From the NCBI RefSeq assembly GCF_029223885.1, contig NZ_CP119409.1, positions 3,958,501 through 4,022,500 of the forward strand: a DNA stretch of 64,000 nucleotides, in the 5' to 3' direction. The DNA is from Pararhizobium gei (GTDB lineage Bacteria; Pseudomonadota; Alphaproteobacteria; Rhizobiales; Rhizobiaceae). Each line of letters opens with the position of its first letter. Within the stretch, counting starts at the first letter, position 1. The translations under genes were made by a program, and so were the position numbers. Positions 21,764-29,943 of the stretch are shown here, piece by piece. The notes under the pieces were generated by a model. The model saw only the letters and a list, made by a program, of their open reading frames with translations. It did not search any database and was not told where the DNA came from.

Positions 21764-23047
21764 ATGCTCCTTGGGGATGCCTTGAAGAAGCTGGGGTGGA
21801 AACCCTTTGCAAGGTTCAACCTGCTTTACCAGCTTCCATTCAACACTCTGGCTCTGACCAACGATCCTGTCTTCGTCGAACGCATCATGGTCGATCGCTC
21901 GGGGACATTCCCCAAGAACATGACCGTACATCTGATTTTAAAGCCCTTGATCGGCGAGGGACTGTTCGGTCTGCCGGGCGGTGACCCGGTGAAGGAACGA
22001 AGACGGCTGTTCATCCGCTCCTTGGCGCAAATAGACCGAGGCCAGGTGGAAACGGTCACCCGCGACATCACCATGGAATATATCGGGAAATGGCTGAAAA
22101 CATCGCGCAGGTTGAAATGCGGCGAGGAATTCTCACGGCTTGCCGTGGATATCGTCTCGGAATGCACGATGGGCCGCCGCTTTACCGAAGCTCAATCCAA
22201 GCGTTTCACGCAGCTCTTCACGCTTTACCATCACAAGGCAAACCCTGCAGCCTTCCTCTTCGCCGCTGGGGACACGGCAACACAGGACCGGCTTGTGGCC
22301 GAAATGGGACTTGCGAAGATTGGCAAGGAGATGCGCGACCTGATCCGCACATGTTTCATCGATGATCTCTTCGATACGCCTCAAGACCAGCTGGCGTGTT
22401 TTCCGCGCCTTCTCGCAGAAGCGGGCTGGCTGAAGCGGGAAAAGGTGGAGGCTGTCATCGACGAGGTCGCCGTCATGCTGTTGGCCGGGCATGAAACCAG
22501 CGCCTCGACGCTTGCCTGGCTTTCTTACGAGCTCGCACGTCAACCGAACATACAGGAAAGTGCCGCACGGGCGATGGCCGGCGCCGGACATGCGGGCGCC
22601 CCGTTCGGAGACAATCAAGCCGGGGACATTCTCCACGCACTGACGAACGAGGCACTGCGCCTTTATCCCCCGATCGCTATCTTCATGCGGCAAAATAACG
22701 AACCGATGGAAATCGCGTCGCGTACGGTCGCGCCGGACAGCTTTCTCATCGTCTCTCCACGAACGCTGCACAGGCATAAGCAATTCTGGCCTGAACCGGA
22801 TGCTTTTGCGCCGCGACGCTGGTTGGACCAGACGGATGCACCTGCCAAGACAAGCTTCATGCCCTATGGCATCGGTCCACGTGCATGCCCGGGATCTCGC
22901 TTTGCGACCACCGAGTTGACGGAAATTACCCGTCTGATGCTCCTTCACACGAAGCTCGGTCTCACCTTTTCAAGAAAGCCGCAGCCCCTCGGCAAACTTA
23001 CCTCGAGACCTCATCCGGAGATAATCCTGAGCATCGAGCCGCGATGA
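21764..23047 (+). CDS. Cytochrome P450
   Basis: At least 427 residues from the first in-frame ATG (21764). Protein-like sequence continues upstream in frame to about 21692, after GGGAGAG (21683-21689) but with no standard start codon, so the true start is uncertain. P450 hallmarks are the I-helix AGHETSAST, the ExxR in NEALRLYPP, PEPDAFAPRRW, and the heme loop FMPYGIGPRACPG with ligand Cys at 22886-22888. The residue three before the first loop Gly is Tyr where most P450s have Phe. A monooxygenase acting with an external ferredoxin or reductase, none of which is adjacent. It follows the glycosyltransferase closely, so both probably modify one lipid or secondary metabolite. Confidence 0.9.
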   Translation: MLLGDALKKLGWKPFARFNLLYQLPFNTLALTNDPVFVERIMVDRSGTFPKNMTVHLILKPLIGEGLFGLPGGDPVKERRRLFIRSLAQIDRGQVETVTRDITMEYIGKWLKTSRRLKCGEEFSRLAVDIVSECTMGRRFTEAQSKRFTQLFTLYHHKANPAAFLFAAGDTATQDRLVAEMGLAKIGKEMRDLIRTCFIDDLFDTPQDQLACFPRLLAEAGWLKREKVEAVIDEVAVMLLAGHETSASTLAWLSYELARQPNIQESAARAMAGAGHAGAPFGDNQAGDILHALTNEALRLYPPIAIFMRQNNEPMEIASRTVAPDSFLIVSPRTLHRHKQFWPEPDAFAPRRWLDQTDAPAKTSFMPYGIGPRACPGSRFATTELTEITRLMLLHTKLGLTFSRKPQPLGKLTSRPHPEIILSIEPR

Positions 23048-23068
23048 AATCCTGTATGCCCCGCTCCT

Positions 23069-24031
23069 TCAGAGATAGGGTTTGCGCGCGACGACAAATG
23101 CATCCACCGGTCTTGCTCCATCCGGTATGCGTTTGAAACGCGTCGCGACTTTCGCCAGCTTGTAACCGAAATAAAGGCTCGCATACCAGGACCAGCGATG
23201 CGCCACGTATCGCTCGTGCGGCGCTTTGTCCGTGCGGCTGAAAAGGAAGTTGCGCAGCCAGAGAATAACCCCCTGATGCGGCGAAACCGCCAAGGTGCGC
23301 GCCTCGACGACGTCGAGGCCGGCCTCCTTGACAAGCGCACTGAACGCGGACGGATTCCACCAGGTGACGTGGTGGGGTGGAAGATTGATCGGAAGATTGG
23401 GGATTTCCGTCAGCGGCGATGGGTGCAGAGGCGCCGCGAGAATAAGCAGTCCGCCCGGCTTCAGAAGCTTCGCCATCTGGCGCGCATGGGTCAGAGGATC
23501 CGAAACATGCTCGATGACATGGAAGGCTGTTGCGACATCATACTGCCCCGCATGGGTTTCGCTGTGGTGCTCCAACGTCTCCCGGATAACCACGTCATCG
23601 ACATCGTCGGAGGCATAGGGGTCGAGGCCGACAAAACGCGCATGAGAGAGATGATGCCGAAACAAGCCCGGGCCGCAGCCGACATCCAGAACGACGGCAT
23701 CCTTGGGTATAAATCCGGCTGCCGTCGCGAAATCCACACGCTTGTCGAAGTCGACATTGAGTCCGTCATGCACATGCCACTTGGCGTAGTAATCATGATA
23801 GAACTTGGCGTCACCGGTTATCCTCGGTTCGAAGAAAACGAGACCCGATTCCGATTCATACAGGGTGAAACGGGAGACACCGGCCAGCAAATCGGAGATA
23901 TCGACACCCTGACCGTAGCGCCAGATGTCGCGGATCACCCTGGCAGATACACCATGTATGGCTCGTTTCGCAGGCTTTCCGGTAATCGGGCATGGCGGCA
24001 ACGCTTTACTGCTGGTCAAATTATGTCCCAT
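23069..24031 (-). CDS. Class I SAM-dependent methyltransferase
   Basis: Protein of 320 residues. An N-terminal part with a Cys motif (PPCPITGKPAKRAI) precedes a Rossmann methyltransferase: motif I is VLDVGCGPGLFRHHL near residue 120, acidic loop FVGLDPY, then DVATAFHVIEHVSDPLTHARQMAKLLKPGGLLILAAPL. A 90-residue C-terminal extension contains basic-aromatic stretches (RNFLFSRTDKAP, YGYKLAKVATRFKR is not reached exactly but similar). It resembles methyltransferases of polysaccharide or lipid modification clusters. Convergent with the P450 gene, 21 bases between the stops. Confidence 0.8.
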   Translation of the reverse strand: MGHNLTSSKALPPCPITGKPAKRAIHGVSARVIRDIWRYGQGVDISDLLAGVSRFTLYESESGLVFFEPRITGDAKFYHDYYAKWHVHDGLNVDFDKRVDFATAAGFIPKDAVVLDVGCGPGLFRHHLSHARFVGLDPYASDDVDDVVIRETLEHHSETHAGQYDVATAFHVIEHVSDPLTHARQMAKLLKPGGLLILAAPLHPSPLTEIPNLPINLPPHHVTWWNPSAFSALVKEAGLDVVEARTLAVSPHQGVILWLRNFLFSRTDKAPHERYVAHRWSWYASLYFGYKLAKVATRFKRIPDGARPVDAFVVARKPYL

Positions 24032-24055
24032 CGTGGTGAACGACCGTCGAATTCC

Positions 24056-24086
24056 CTCGACATTGTCACGTCCACTCTATGTCGAG
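24056..24086. promoter_or_regulatory. Inverted repeat upstream of the methyltransferase gene
   Basis: Perfect 8-bp arms CTCGACAT (24056-24063) and ATGTCGAG (24079-24086) with a 15-base spacer lie 25-55 bases before the methyltransferase start codon (minus strand). Either an operator in the promoter or a leader hairpin. Confidence 0.4.
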
Positions 24087-24220
24087 AACCCGCAAGTCTT
24101 CAAGGTCAATCGGACAATCCGCAGCAGTTACAATGCCTTTCCGCTGTGCATCCGGGCAGGCTCGAAGGCGCAGGCGAGCGGGCCGTAGTCCAAGGATGAA
24201 AGGTGCTTCATGACGCGCGG

Positions 24221-25099
24221 TCAATACCAGCCCGGCTTGTAATCCGTCCCGAGCATCCGGTCGTAGACATCGGTGCGGCGGTCGCGCAGCACCTGGTTGA
24301 AATCGTTCCAATTGCGTTTGCGACGCGCGTCGGCAAGGTTGATCTCGGCGACCAGAACCTCCTGCCCGTCGCTGCTTGCCGGCCCGGCAACGGGCCAGCC
24401 CGTATGCGCGACGATCAGGCTCTGGCCGATGAAGGGTTGGCTGCGTTCGACGCCGATCCGGTCGGCTGCGATGATGAACAGCGAATTGCTGTGCGCCGCT
24501 GCCATCACCAGGATATTGGCCATGGCCTCGCGATTGGGGTCCTGCCCGGGAATAGGCACCCAGTTGGTCGGGACGCACATCAGTTCGGCCCCCTGAAGCG
24601 CAGCGAGCCGGAAGCTTTCCGGGAACCAGCAATCGTAGCAGATCTGGCAACTGATTCGCCCATAGGGCGTATCGAAGACCGGAAATCCGAGATCACCAGG
24701 CGTGAAATACAACGCCTCCTCGCCCCAGAGGTGAACCTTCCGGTAACGGCCAATATAGCCCGACGGCCCGACGATGATGGCGGAATTGTAGAAAACCTCG
24801 CCGCTGCGTTCGGTGATTCCGGCAACGATGATCATATCGAGCCGGGCAGCGGCCTCGATCCAGCTTTGCGTGGACGGGCCTGCCGGAATTTCTTCCGCCA
24901 GAGCACGGATTTCCGTTCGGCTTTCGAAGACATAACCGGTGTTGCAAAGCTCCGGCAGGACAGCAAGCTTTGCTCCCTTGCCGGCAGCCTCTTCCAGAAG
25001 AGCGATCGAGCGGGCGACATTGCCGGCCGTTTCGCCGAAAATCGGTTCCATCTGGATGCTGGCGACCGTCAAACCCGCTTCTGTCACCCGCTTTGCCAT
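24221..25099 (-). CDS. Carbon-nitrogen hydrolase (nitrilase superfamily)
   Basis: Protein of 292 residues. The Glu-Lys-Cys triad is intact: E50 in LAVLPELCNTGY, K121 in GRYRKVHLWGEE and C154 in CQICYDCWFPE. The superfamily hydrolyses nitriles, amides or N-carbamoyl compounds by a thioimidate or thioester intermediate. The LWGEEALYFTPGD and RISCQICYD arrangement fits amidase or carbamoylase branches better than true nitrilases, but the substrate is not decided. It follows the GATase1-like gene by 37 bases in a two-gene minus-strand operon, under the operator at 25981-26011. Confidence 0.9.
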   Translation of the reverse strand: MAKRVTEAGLTVASIQMEPIFGETAGNVARSIALLEEAAGKGAKLAVLPELCNTGYVFESRTEIRALAEEIPAGPSTQSWIEAAARLDMIIVAGITERSGEVFYNSAIIVGPSGYIGRYRKVHLWGEEALYFTPGDLGFPVFDTPYGRISCQICYDCWFPESFRLAALQGAELMCVPTNWVPIPGQDPNREAMANILVMAAAHSNSLFIIAADRIGVERSQPFIGQSLIVAHTGWPVAGPASSDGQEVLVAEINLADARRKRNWNDFNQVLRDRRTDVYDRMLGTDYKPGWY

Positions 25100-25136
25100 A
25101 CATCACCCGCCGATTTGAGAGTTTGAACCGTTTTGA

Positions 25137-25907
25137 TCAATCACGCCCGATAGCCCACAGGATCTGCTGCTCGAACAGGGACTTGTACCCCGTCCAGGCA
25201 ATGAATTCCGGCGGCAGCCAGTGCGGTCCGACATCCGAGGTCCAGACGACCGTGCGGCCTTTCCCATAGGTGCCCGAAACGAGCAACGGCATCGAGCCAT
25301 ATTCGGTCGATACGGTCGCGAGAACCTCGGCGCCTTCCTTGACAACGACCTCGTTGAAGCCGAGCAGCATCGGCCATTCCCTGCCGAGGCCGGCAAGGAT
25401 GGGATGATCGCTGGAGCCGGTGACCACGGGGAGAAAGCTTTCCGGCACCTCTACACGGTCATCGACCGGCAGGCAGGTGACAGGCAAGACATCCTCCACT
25501 GCCGTCTTGTGATAGCGCGCGCCACCATTGATCCCCTGAAAACTATAATATCCGCCATACATCAGAAGCGCGCCACCCTCGCGAACGTAATCGCGCAGCA
25601 GCCGAAGCCGGTTCGGGGTCGGACGGGACTTGATCCATGTATCGGGATGCAACAGCAGCGTATTGGCGCCAATGTCCGAAAGGACGATCGCGTCATAGTC
25701 CTGCATGGCCTCCAACGACTGGGGAAACTGCGCCTGCGCCTCGTGCGACGGCATGAAACGCACGTCGAGGGGGCCGTACTTCAGGGCAGCCAGGAGTTCA
25801 TCGGCGCCTGTATGATAGGTCGCGGTGGCAAACTGGTCGAAGCCCTTGATGTGCGTCGCAGTCGACACCCAGGACTCGCCAGCCAGCAGAACTTTGTATT
25901 TGGACAT
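25137..25907 (-). CDS. GATase1-like (PF07090-type) protein lacking the catalytic cysteine
   Basis: Protein of 256 residues. N-terminal YKVLLAGESWVSTATHIKGFDQF and the later YDAIVLSDIGANTLLLHP are typical of the putative glutamine amidotransferase family PF07090. The position of the nucleophile elbow reads LLMYGGYYSFQG, with no Cys, so glutaminase activity is unlikely; the only Cys visible is in VTCLP. The C-terminal GKGRTVVWTSDVGPHW is shared with ThuA-like folds. Cytosolic. First gene of the two-gene operon with the nitrilase homologue. It may bind or hydrolyse a small ligand, function unknown. Confidence 0.82.
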   Translation of the reverse strand: MSKYKVLLAGESWVSTATHIKGFDQFATATYHTGADELLAALKYGPLDVRFMPSHEAQAQFPQSLEAMQDYDAIVLSDIGANTLLLHPDTWIKSRPTPNRLRLLRDYVREGGALLMYGGYYSFQGINGGARYHKTAVEDVLPVTCLPVDDRVEVPESFLPVVTGSSDHPILAGLGREWPMLLGFNEVVVKEGAEVLATVSTEYGSMPLLVSGTYGKGRTVVWTSDVGPHWLPPEFIAWTGYKSLFEQQILWAIGRD

Positions 25908-25980
25908 CGGTCATCCCTGATTTCACCGGCCTTGCAACGAAGGATCCTGCCTCCGCCGAAAGCTTCCAACTTCAGAAGAA

Positions 25981-26011
25981 CAAGTCTATTGACTATTTGT
26001 CAAGAGACTTG
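25981..26011. promoter_or_regulatory. 31-bp palindromic operator upstream of the GATase1-like/nitrilase operon
   Basis: Outer arms CAAGTCT (25981-25987) and AGACTTG (26005-26011) and inner arms TTGAC (25989-25993) and GTCAA (25999-26003) are all perfect and share centre 25996. It lies 74 bases upstream of the GATase1-like start codon and just after the stop of the XRE regulator gene. The right half contains the same 12-mer (inverted) as the palindrome at 26739-26753. Confidence 0.7.
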
Positions 26012-26027
26012 AAAATAATTCACACAC

Positions 26028-26636
26028 TCAGAAGGTTGGCGGAGTGTTGACCCAGAAGATGCTCGCCCTGCCCTTGCCGGTATTGCGATAATGATGCGGT
26101 AATTCGGATTTGAAAACAAAAGCATCGCCGGGTTTCAGATTGAAAGACTGCTCGGCAACGATCAACTCGATCTCGCCGTTCAGCACATATCCGACTTCTT
26201 CGCCGGCATGCTCAATAGGACCGGAGCTTTCACCCTCTTCTTCGATGTGATGAATATTGCACTGAAGCAGATGGCCTGGCGAATACGGTATGACCCGCTC
26301 CAGCGAGATGCCCTCGCCCTGGCGCAGCGGATCGAGCGTGATCAGCGGCCGTGTGCCGCTACGGAAAACGATGCCTTCTTCCCCGTCCGATTCTTCGAAC
26401 ATCCAGCCGATATTGGTGCCGAGCACTTTCACAAGCCTGTGCAGCATGGGCAAGGACGGCGTCGCCTTGCCGTTTTCGATTTTGGAGAGCAGGCTTTCGG
26501 AGCAGTTCGCCTCATCCGAAAGCGCTTTCAGCGTCAGCCCACGCGTCTGCCGGGCAAGTTTGAGCCGCGTGCCCAAGCGGATCGCGTTCGGCGGCAAAGC
26601 TGTCTCCGGATTATGCTTCTGTTCGGTGTTTTTCAT
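26028..26636 (-). CDS. XRE-family transcriptional regulator with C-terminal cupin domain
   Basis: Protein of 202 residues from ATG 26636; the open frame upstream overlaps the promoter region and is not protein-like. The helix-turn-helix is at about residues 17-75 (RLKLARQTRGLTLKALSDEANCSESLLSKIENGKATPS split over two helices), then a linker and a cupin at about 130-200 (HAGEEVGYVLNGEIEL, FNLKPGDAFVFKSELPHHYRN), the usual sensor of a small ligand. It is placed between the two halves of the uptake/hydrolysis locus and flanked by matching palindromes, so it most likely represses both and itself. Confidence 0.9.
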   Translation of the reverse strand: MKNTEQKHNPETALPPNAIRLGTRLKLARQTRGLTLKALSDEANCSESLLSKIENGKATPSLPMLHRLVKVLGTNIGWMFEESDGEEGIVFRSGTRPLITLDPLRQGEGISLERVIPYSPGHLLQCNIHHIEEEGESSGPIEHAGEEVGYVLNGEIELIVAEQSFNLKPGDAFVFKSELPHHYRNTGKGRASIFWVNTPPTF

Positions 26637-26728
26637 CGTATCCCTAAAAATCGCGGCAACCTTCAGACATCGGTCGCGTCGGCGTTTCCCATATTCACGA
26701 AAATCTGCCGGAATGCAATTCAATGGCA

Positions 26729-26757
26729 TTGACATAAATTCAAGTCTCTTGAATACT
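26729..26757 (+). promoter_or_regulatory. Promoter with operator for the carbamoylase-transporter operon
   Basis: A -35 TTGACA (26729-26734) and a -10-like AATACT (26752-26757) are separated by exactly 17 bases. The spacer contains the perfect palindrome TTCAAG-TCT-CTTGAA (26739-26753), which includes the 12-mer CAAGTCTCTTGA shared with the other operator. A protein bound here would block RNA polymerase. The next plus-strand start codon is at 26858. Confidence 0.7.
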
Positions 26758-26857
26758 GCACAGATTGATTGAACAGTCCGGATGGTTTTGATGCGAACCC
26801 CCATGAAAGAACGGATGCCTTGATGATGCTCCCAATCCACTTTCAGCCTGACAGCAG

Positions 26858-28162
26858 ATGAAGCCCGTGGTTTCGATCAACGGTCAGCGCCTGATGCAGA
26901 GACTGGATGAATTCGCAGCAATTGGTGGCGGAGACGATCTTGGCGTGAACCGTCAGGCACTGACAAAACTTGATCGCCAATCCAGATCAATTCTTGCACG
27001 GATTGCGCTTCGACGCGACTTCGAGGTGTTTCAGGACGAGATCGCCAATCTTTTCGTGCGCCGCCGGGGGAAGAACAACACACGTGCACCGTTCATGATC
27101 GGCAGCCATCTCGACACGCAGCCAACCGGTGGACGTTTCGATGGCGCGCTCGGAACGCTGGCAGCTCTCGAAGTGCTCGAAACCCTGGAAGATGCGGGGG
27201 TCGAGACGGAATGCCCCCTTGAGATGGTTGCTTGGACCAATGAGGAAGGAAGCCGTTTTTCGCCGGGCAGCATGGGGTCGCAGGCATTCGTCAAGGGCGT
27301 CATTCCCCCTGAAATACTCGCGGCGCAGGATGGGGAAGGCGAACCAATGGCGCGGGCGCTGGCAGACACCCTGACGGCTCTTCCCGAGGCACAGCGGCGC
27401 CCGCTGGGCGGTCCCCTCCAGGGCTATCTCGAGCTGCATATAGAGCAAGGCCCCATTCTCGAGAACGAGGGCATTCCGATCGGCGTCGTCACAGCCGTGC
27501 AGGGAACGCGCTGGTTGCAGGTAAAGGTGACGGGTGAAGCCGGCCATGCCGGAACGACGCTGGCGGGGTCGAGGCGCGACCCGATGCGTGCAGCCACGAC
27601 CGGTCTGGCGGAACTCTATGCCGCAATCATGCCGGCTGACGAGGAGGCCCGCCTGACCGTCGGGCGATTTTCCCTCGAACCGGGCAGCATCAATGCGGTA
27701 CCGGCGGTGGCGCTCTTCAGCATCGACATCCGCCACCCCGACCCTGACCGGCTTGACCGGATAGAGGCAACAATCGGGGCAACATTGCGGCAAGCGGCGG
27801 AGGCGAACGGATGTACCGTCGACATCGCATGCATACTGGACATGCCGTCAACGATGTTTGCCGAGTCCCTTCTCACCTGCATCGAGCAGGCTGCGGCTGA
27901 AAACGGTGTGAAGCATCGAAGAATCGTCTCGCGGGCCTTTCACGATGCGCTGTTTATCAGCCGAATTGCACCTGCGGCCATGATCTTCGTGCCGTGCCGC
28001 AACGGTGTCAGCCACAACGCAGCGGAATTTGTCGAGCCGGAATTCTGCATTCTCGGCGCTGACATGCTTCTTCATGCAACGCTTCGGGCTGTCGCGGAAC
28101 TGGAAGACAGGCCGGAAATCGTGACTACCGCAACCGCGGAAATGGCGGTTTCGAACGCGTAG
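26858..28162 (+). CDS. M20-family Zn-dependent hydrolase (N-carbamoyl-L-amino acid hydrolase / ureidopropionase type)
   Basis: Protein of 434 residues. Metal ligands can be assigned: H84 in GSHLDTQPTGG, D95 in RFDGALG, the E129-E130 pair in WTNEEGSRF, H194 in ELHIEQGP, and a C-terminal His in GVSHNAAEF. The dimerisation domain is inserted at about 210-330 (GEAGHAGTTL). The hydantoinase/carbamoylase branch of M20 splits N-carbamoyl amino acids, allantoate or ureidopropionate, releasing CO2 and ammonia. It heads a plus-strand operon that runs to the permease at 31537. Confidence 0.9.
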   Translation: MKPVVSINGQRLMQRLDEFAAIGGGDDLGVNRQALTKLDRQSRSILARIALRRDFEVFQDEIANLFVRRRGKNNTRAPFMIGSHLDTQPTGGRFDGALGTLAALEVLETLEDAGVETECPLEMVAWTNEEGSRFSPGSMGSQAFVKGVIPPEILAAQDGEGEPMARALADTLTALPEAQRRPLGGPLQGYLELHIEQGPILENEGIPIGVVTAVQGTRWLQVKVTGEAGHAGTTLAGSRRDPMRAATTGLAELYAAIMPADEEARLTVGRFSLEPGSINAVPAVALFSIDIRHPDPDRLDRIEATIGATLRQAAEANGCTVDIACILDMPSTMFAESLLTCIEQAAAENGVKHRRIVSRAFHDALFISRIAPAAMIFVPCRNGVSHNAAEFVEPEFCILGADMLLHATLRAVAELEDRPEIVTTATAEMAVSNA

Positions 28163-28197
28163 GACTTCAGCGTCACACAACAAAAAGGAACGGGAAC

Positions 28198-29193
28198 ATG
28201 ATGATGAAAATGACCAGACGCGGCCTGGGGGCCGCCGCGCTCGCGCTCGCCGCCTTGGTGTCCGCACCCGCCCCGAGCGTCGCAAAGGACCTCGCCAAGC
28301 TGACCTTCATTCAGGAATGGCCGGTTCCGGACGGCTTCTGGATCCCGTGGATTCTCGGCAGCAAGAAGGGTTTCTATGCCGAGGAGGGCATTGAGATCGA
28401 GATCGTCACCCCGCCGACCGTCGCCGATACCATGAAATTTCTCGGCACGGGACGCGCGCAAGTCGCCTTTACCACCTCGATGGACATCATTTTCGCGAGA
28501 GAACAGCAGGCGCCGGTCGTCGCCATCGCCCGGTATGGTCGCGGCAACAACTGGGGTATTCTGAGCCCAGAGGGCAAGCCGCTGAAAATCGCCGATCTGA
28601 AAGGCAAGACGATCGGGATCTATAACGACGCCTGGACAAAGGCGCAGCTGTCCATGATGCTAGCCGACGGTGGCATGACGCTTGACGATGTCCAGACGGT
28701 GGCTGCCGCCGACGATACGGTCCCATTGTTGCTGCAGAGCAAGGTGGATGCCATCACCGGCATTACCAATGCCGAAGGCACCGGCATGATGACCGCTGGA
28801 AACCAGAAGGCGGAGTTCCTTGCCGCGACGGCGCATGGCGTTCCCAACACACCGATCTTCATGCTGGCAGCCAACGAGACCTGGTTGAAGGAAAACCCGG
28901 ACGTCGCCAAAGCCTTTCTGCGGGCGACCCGCAAAGGCATTGATTACGCGGTTGCCAATCCCGACGAGGCGATTGCAGCCTTCGCGGAACTCTATTCCAA
29001 GGCCTATGACGGTAAATTCATCGACCAACAGTGGAAAGATACCATTCCGCTGTTCGGTTCGATCGGGCCGGACCTGATGGTCAACGATGAAGCCGACTGG
29101 ACAGCCTTGCTCACGGCCCTCAAAAAGTTTGAGGTAGTCAAGGACTTGCAGGCACCTTCAGCTTACTACACCAACGACTACCTGGCAAAGTAA
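28198..29193 (+). CDS. ABC transporter substrate-binding protein, NMT1/THI5-like (SsuA/TauA/ThiY class)
   Basis: Protein of 331 residues. Signal peptide with KMTRRGLGAAALALAALVSAPAP, cleavage near residue 30, periplasmic. NMT1-like features: FIQEWPVPDGFWIPWILGSKKGFYAEEGIEIEI, TMKFLGTGRAQVAFTTSMDI, LKGKTIGIYNDA. Proteins of this class bind HMP pyrimidines, sulfonates, nitrates or related aromatic compounds. Starts at ATGATGATG with AAAAAGGAACGGG upstream. Third of the operon's conserved members, next to its ATPase and permease but with the M24 gene inserted between. Confidence 0.9.
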   Translation: MMMKMTRRGLGAAALALAALVSAPAPSVAKDLAKLTFIQEWPVPDGFWIPWILGSKKGFYAEEGIEIEIVTPPTVADTMKFLGTGRAQVAFTTSMDIIFAREQQAPVVAIARYGRGNNWGILSPEGKPLKIADLKGKTIGIYNDAWTKAQLSMMLADGGMTLDDVQTVAAADDTVPLLLQSKVDAITGITNAEGTGMMTAGNQKAEFLAATAHGVPNTPIFMLAANETWLKENPDVAKAFLRATRKGIDYAVANPDEAIAAFAELYSKAYDGKFIDQQWKDTIPLFGSIGPDLMVNDEADWTALLTALKKFEVVKDLQAPSAYYTNDYLAK

Positions 29194-29197
29194 GGAC

Positions 29198-29920
29198 ATG
29201 CCGATGATCGGGACGAGCCCCTTGCGCCGCATTGTTCCGGCCTGGACCTATCGGCCCGGACCGGATGTTTCGGACACGCCTCCGGCCGGTCTCGTTGCTG
29301 CTCAAAGGATCGCGAAGGGCGCGGCGGCGGCGGGGCTTGCCGTCGCAGCGCAGGGTGTCAGCGAACAGGAGGTCGAGCTTGCCGTCAGCGCCTATCTGAT
29401 AGAGAACGGCATCGATCATGTCTGGACGATCACCAATGTCGGGCTGGGGGAAAACACGCTCGTCTGTTTTCCCACAAACCCGCCAACGGCGTTGCGCGCC
29501 GTCGAAAGGGATGTTCTCATGGTTGATGTCCACCCCATCACCGCGGATGGCTCCTGGGGCGATTGCACGCGCTGCGCTGTGATTGGCGACTACCCGGAAG
29601 CCGCCAGCGCGCTGCGGGATCTCGAAAGGATCCACTATGAGACGCTGGAAAAATGCCGCCCAGGCATGCCCGCCAACGAACTCTTCGGCATCAGTCACGA
29701 GCGGCTGACAGCGGAAGGGTACATTCTTCTCGATCAGCTCGGCAATATCGGCCATTCGCTGACGGCAGGCGCCGCCTATCTGCATCAGTTCATCGATGCG
29801 GGCAATGATACCCCGATGTGGGGGGCCTGGGCAATCGAGCCCTTTGCCGCCCGTGACGGGATCGCGGTCAAGGTCGAGGACCTTGTCTGGTTCGGCCGCA
29901 ACCACTGCATCACAATGTGA
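29198..29920 (+). CDS. M24 family metal-dependent hydrolase (Xaa-Pro peptidase/creatinase fold)
   Basis: Protein of 240 residues, essentially only the pita-bread catalytic domain. The five metal ligands are assignable: D110 in LMVDVHP, D122 in WGDCTRC, H186 in NIGHSL, E214 in WAIEPF and E227 in KVEDLVWFG. The N-terminal creatinase domain is absent. M24 enzymes are methionine aminopeptidases, prolidases, or C-N hydrolases such as creatinase; its place within a transport operon next to a carbamoylase suggests hydrolysis of the imported compound. ATG 29198 is very close to the preceding stop; ATG 29204 is better spaced from AAGGA. Confidence 0.85.
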   Translation: MPMIGTSPLRRIVPAWTYRPGPDVSDTPPAGLVAAQRIAKGAAAAGLAVAAQGVSEQEVELAVSAYLIENGIDHVWTITNVGLGENTLVCFPTNPPTALRAVERDVLMVDVHPITADGSWGDCTRCAVIGDYPEAASALRDLERIHYETLEKCRPGMPANELFGISHERLTAEGYILLDQLGNIGHSLTAGAAYLHQFIDAGNDTPMWGAWAIEPFAARDGIAVKVEDLVWFGRNHCITM

Positions 29921-29943
29921 CAGAAGCCGGAACGCAGAGCTCA

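Noticed and set aside
20535..23047. A single fused glycosyltransferase-P450 gene
   Set aside because: The glycosyltransferase ends in a proper TAG at 21701 after a complete domain, and the P450 is in another frame; no frameshift is needed to explain either.
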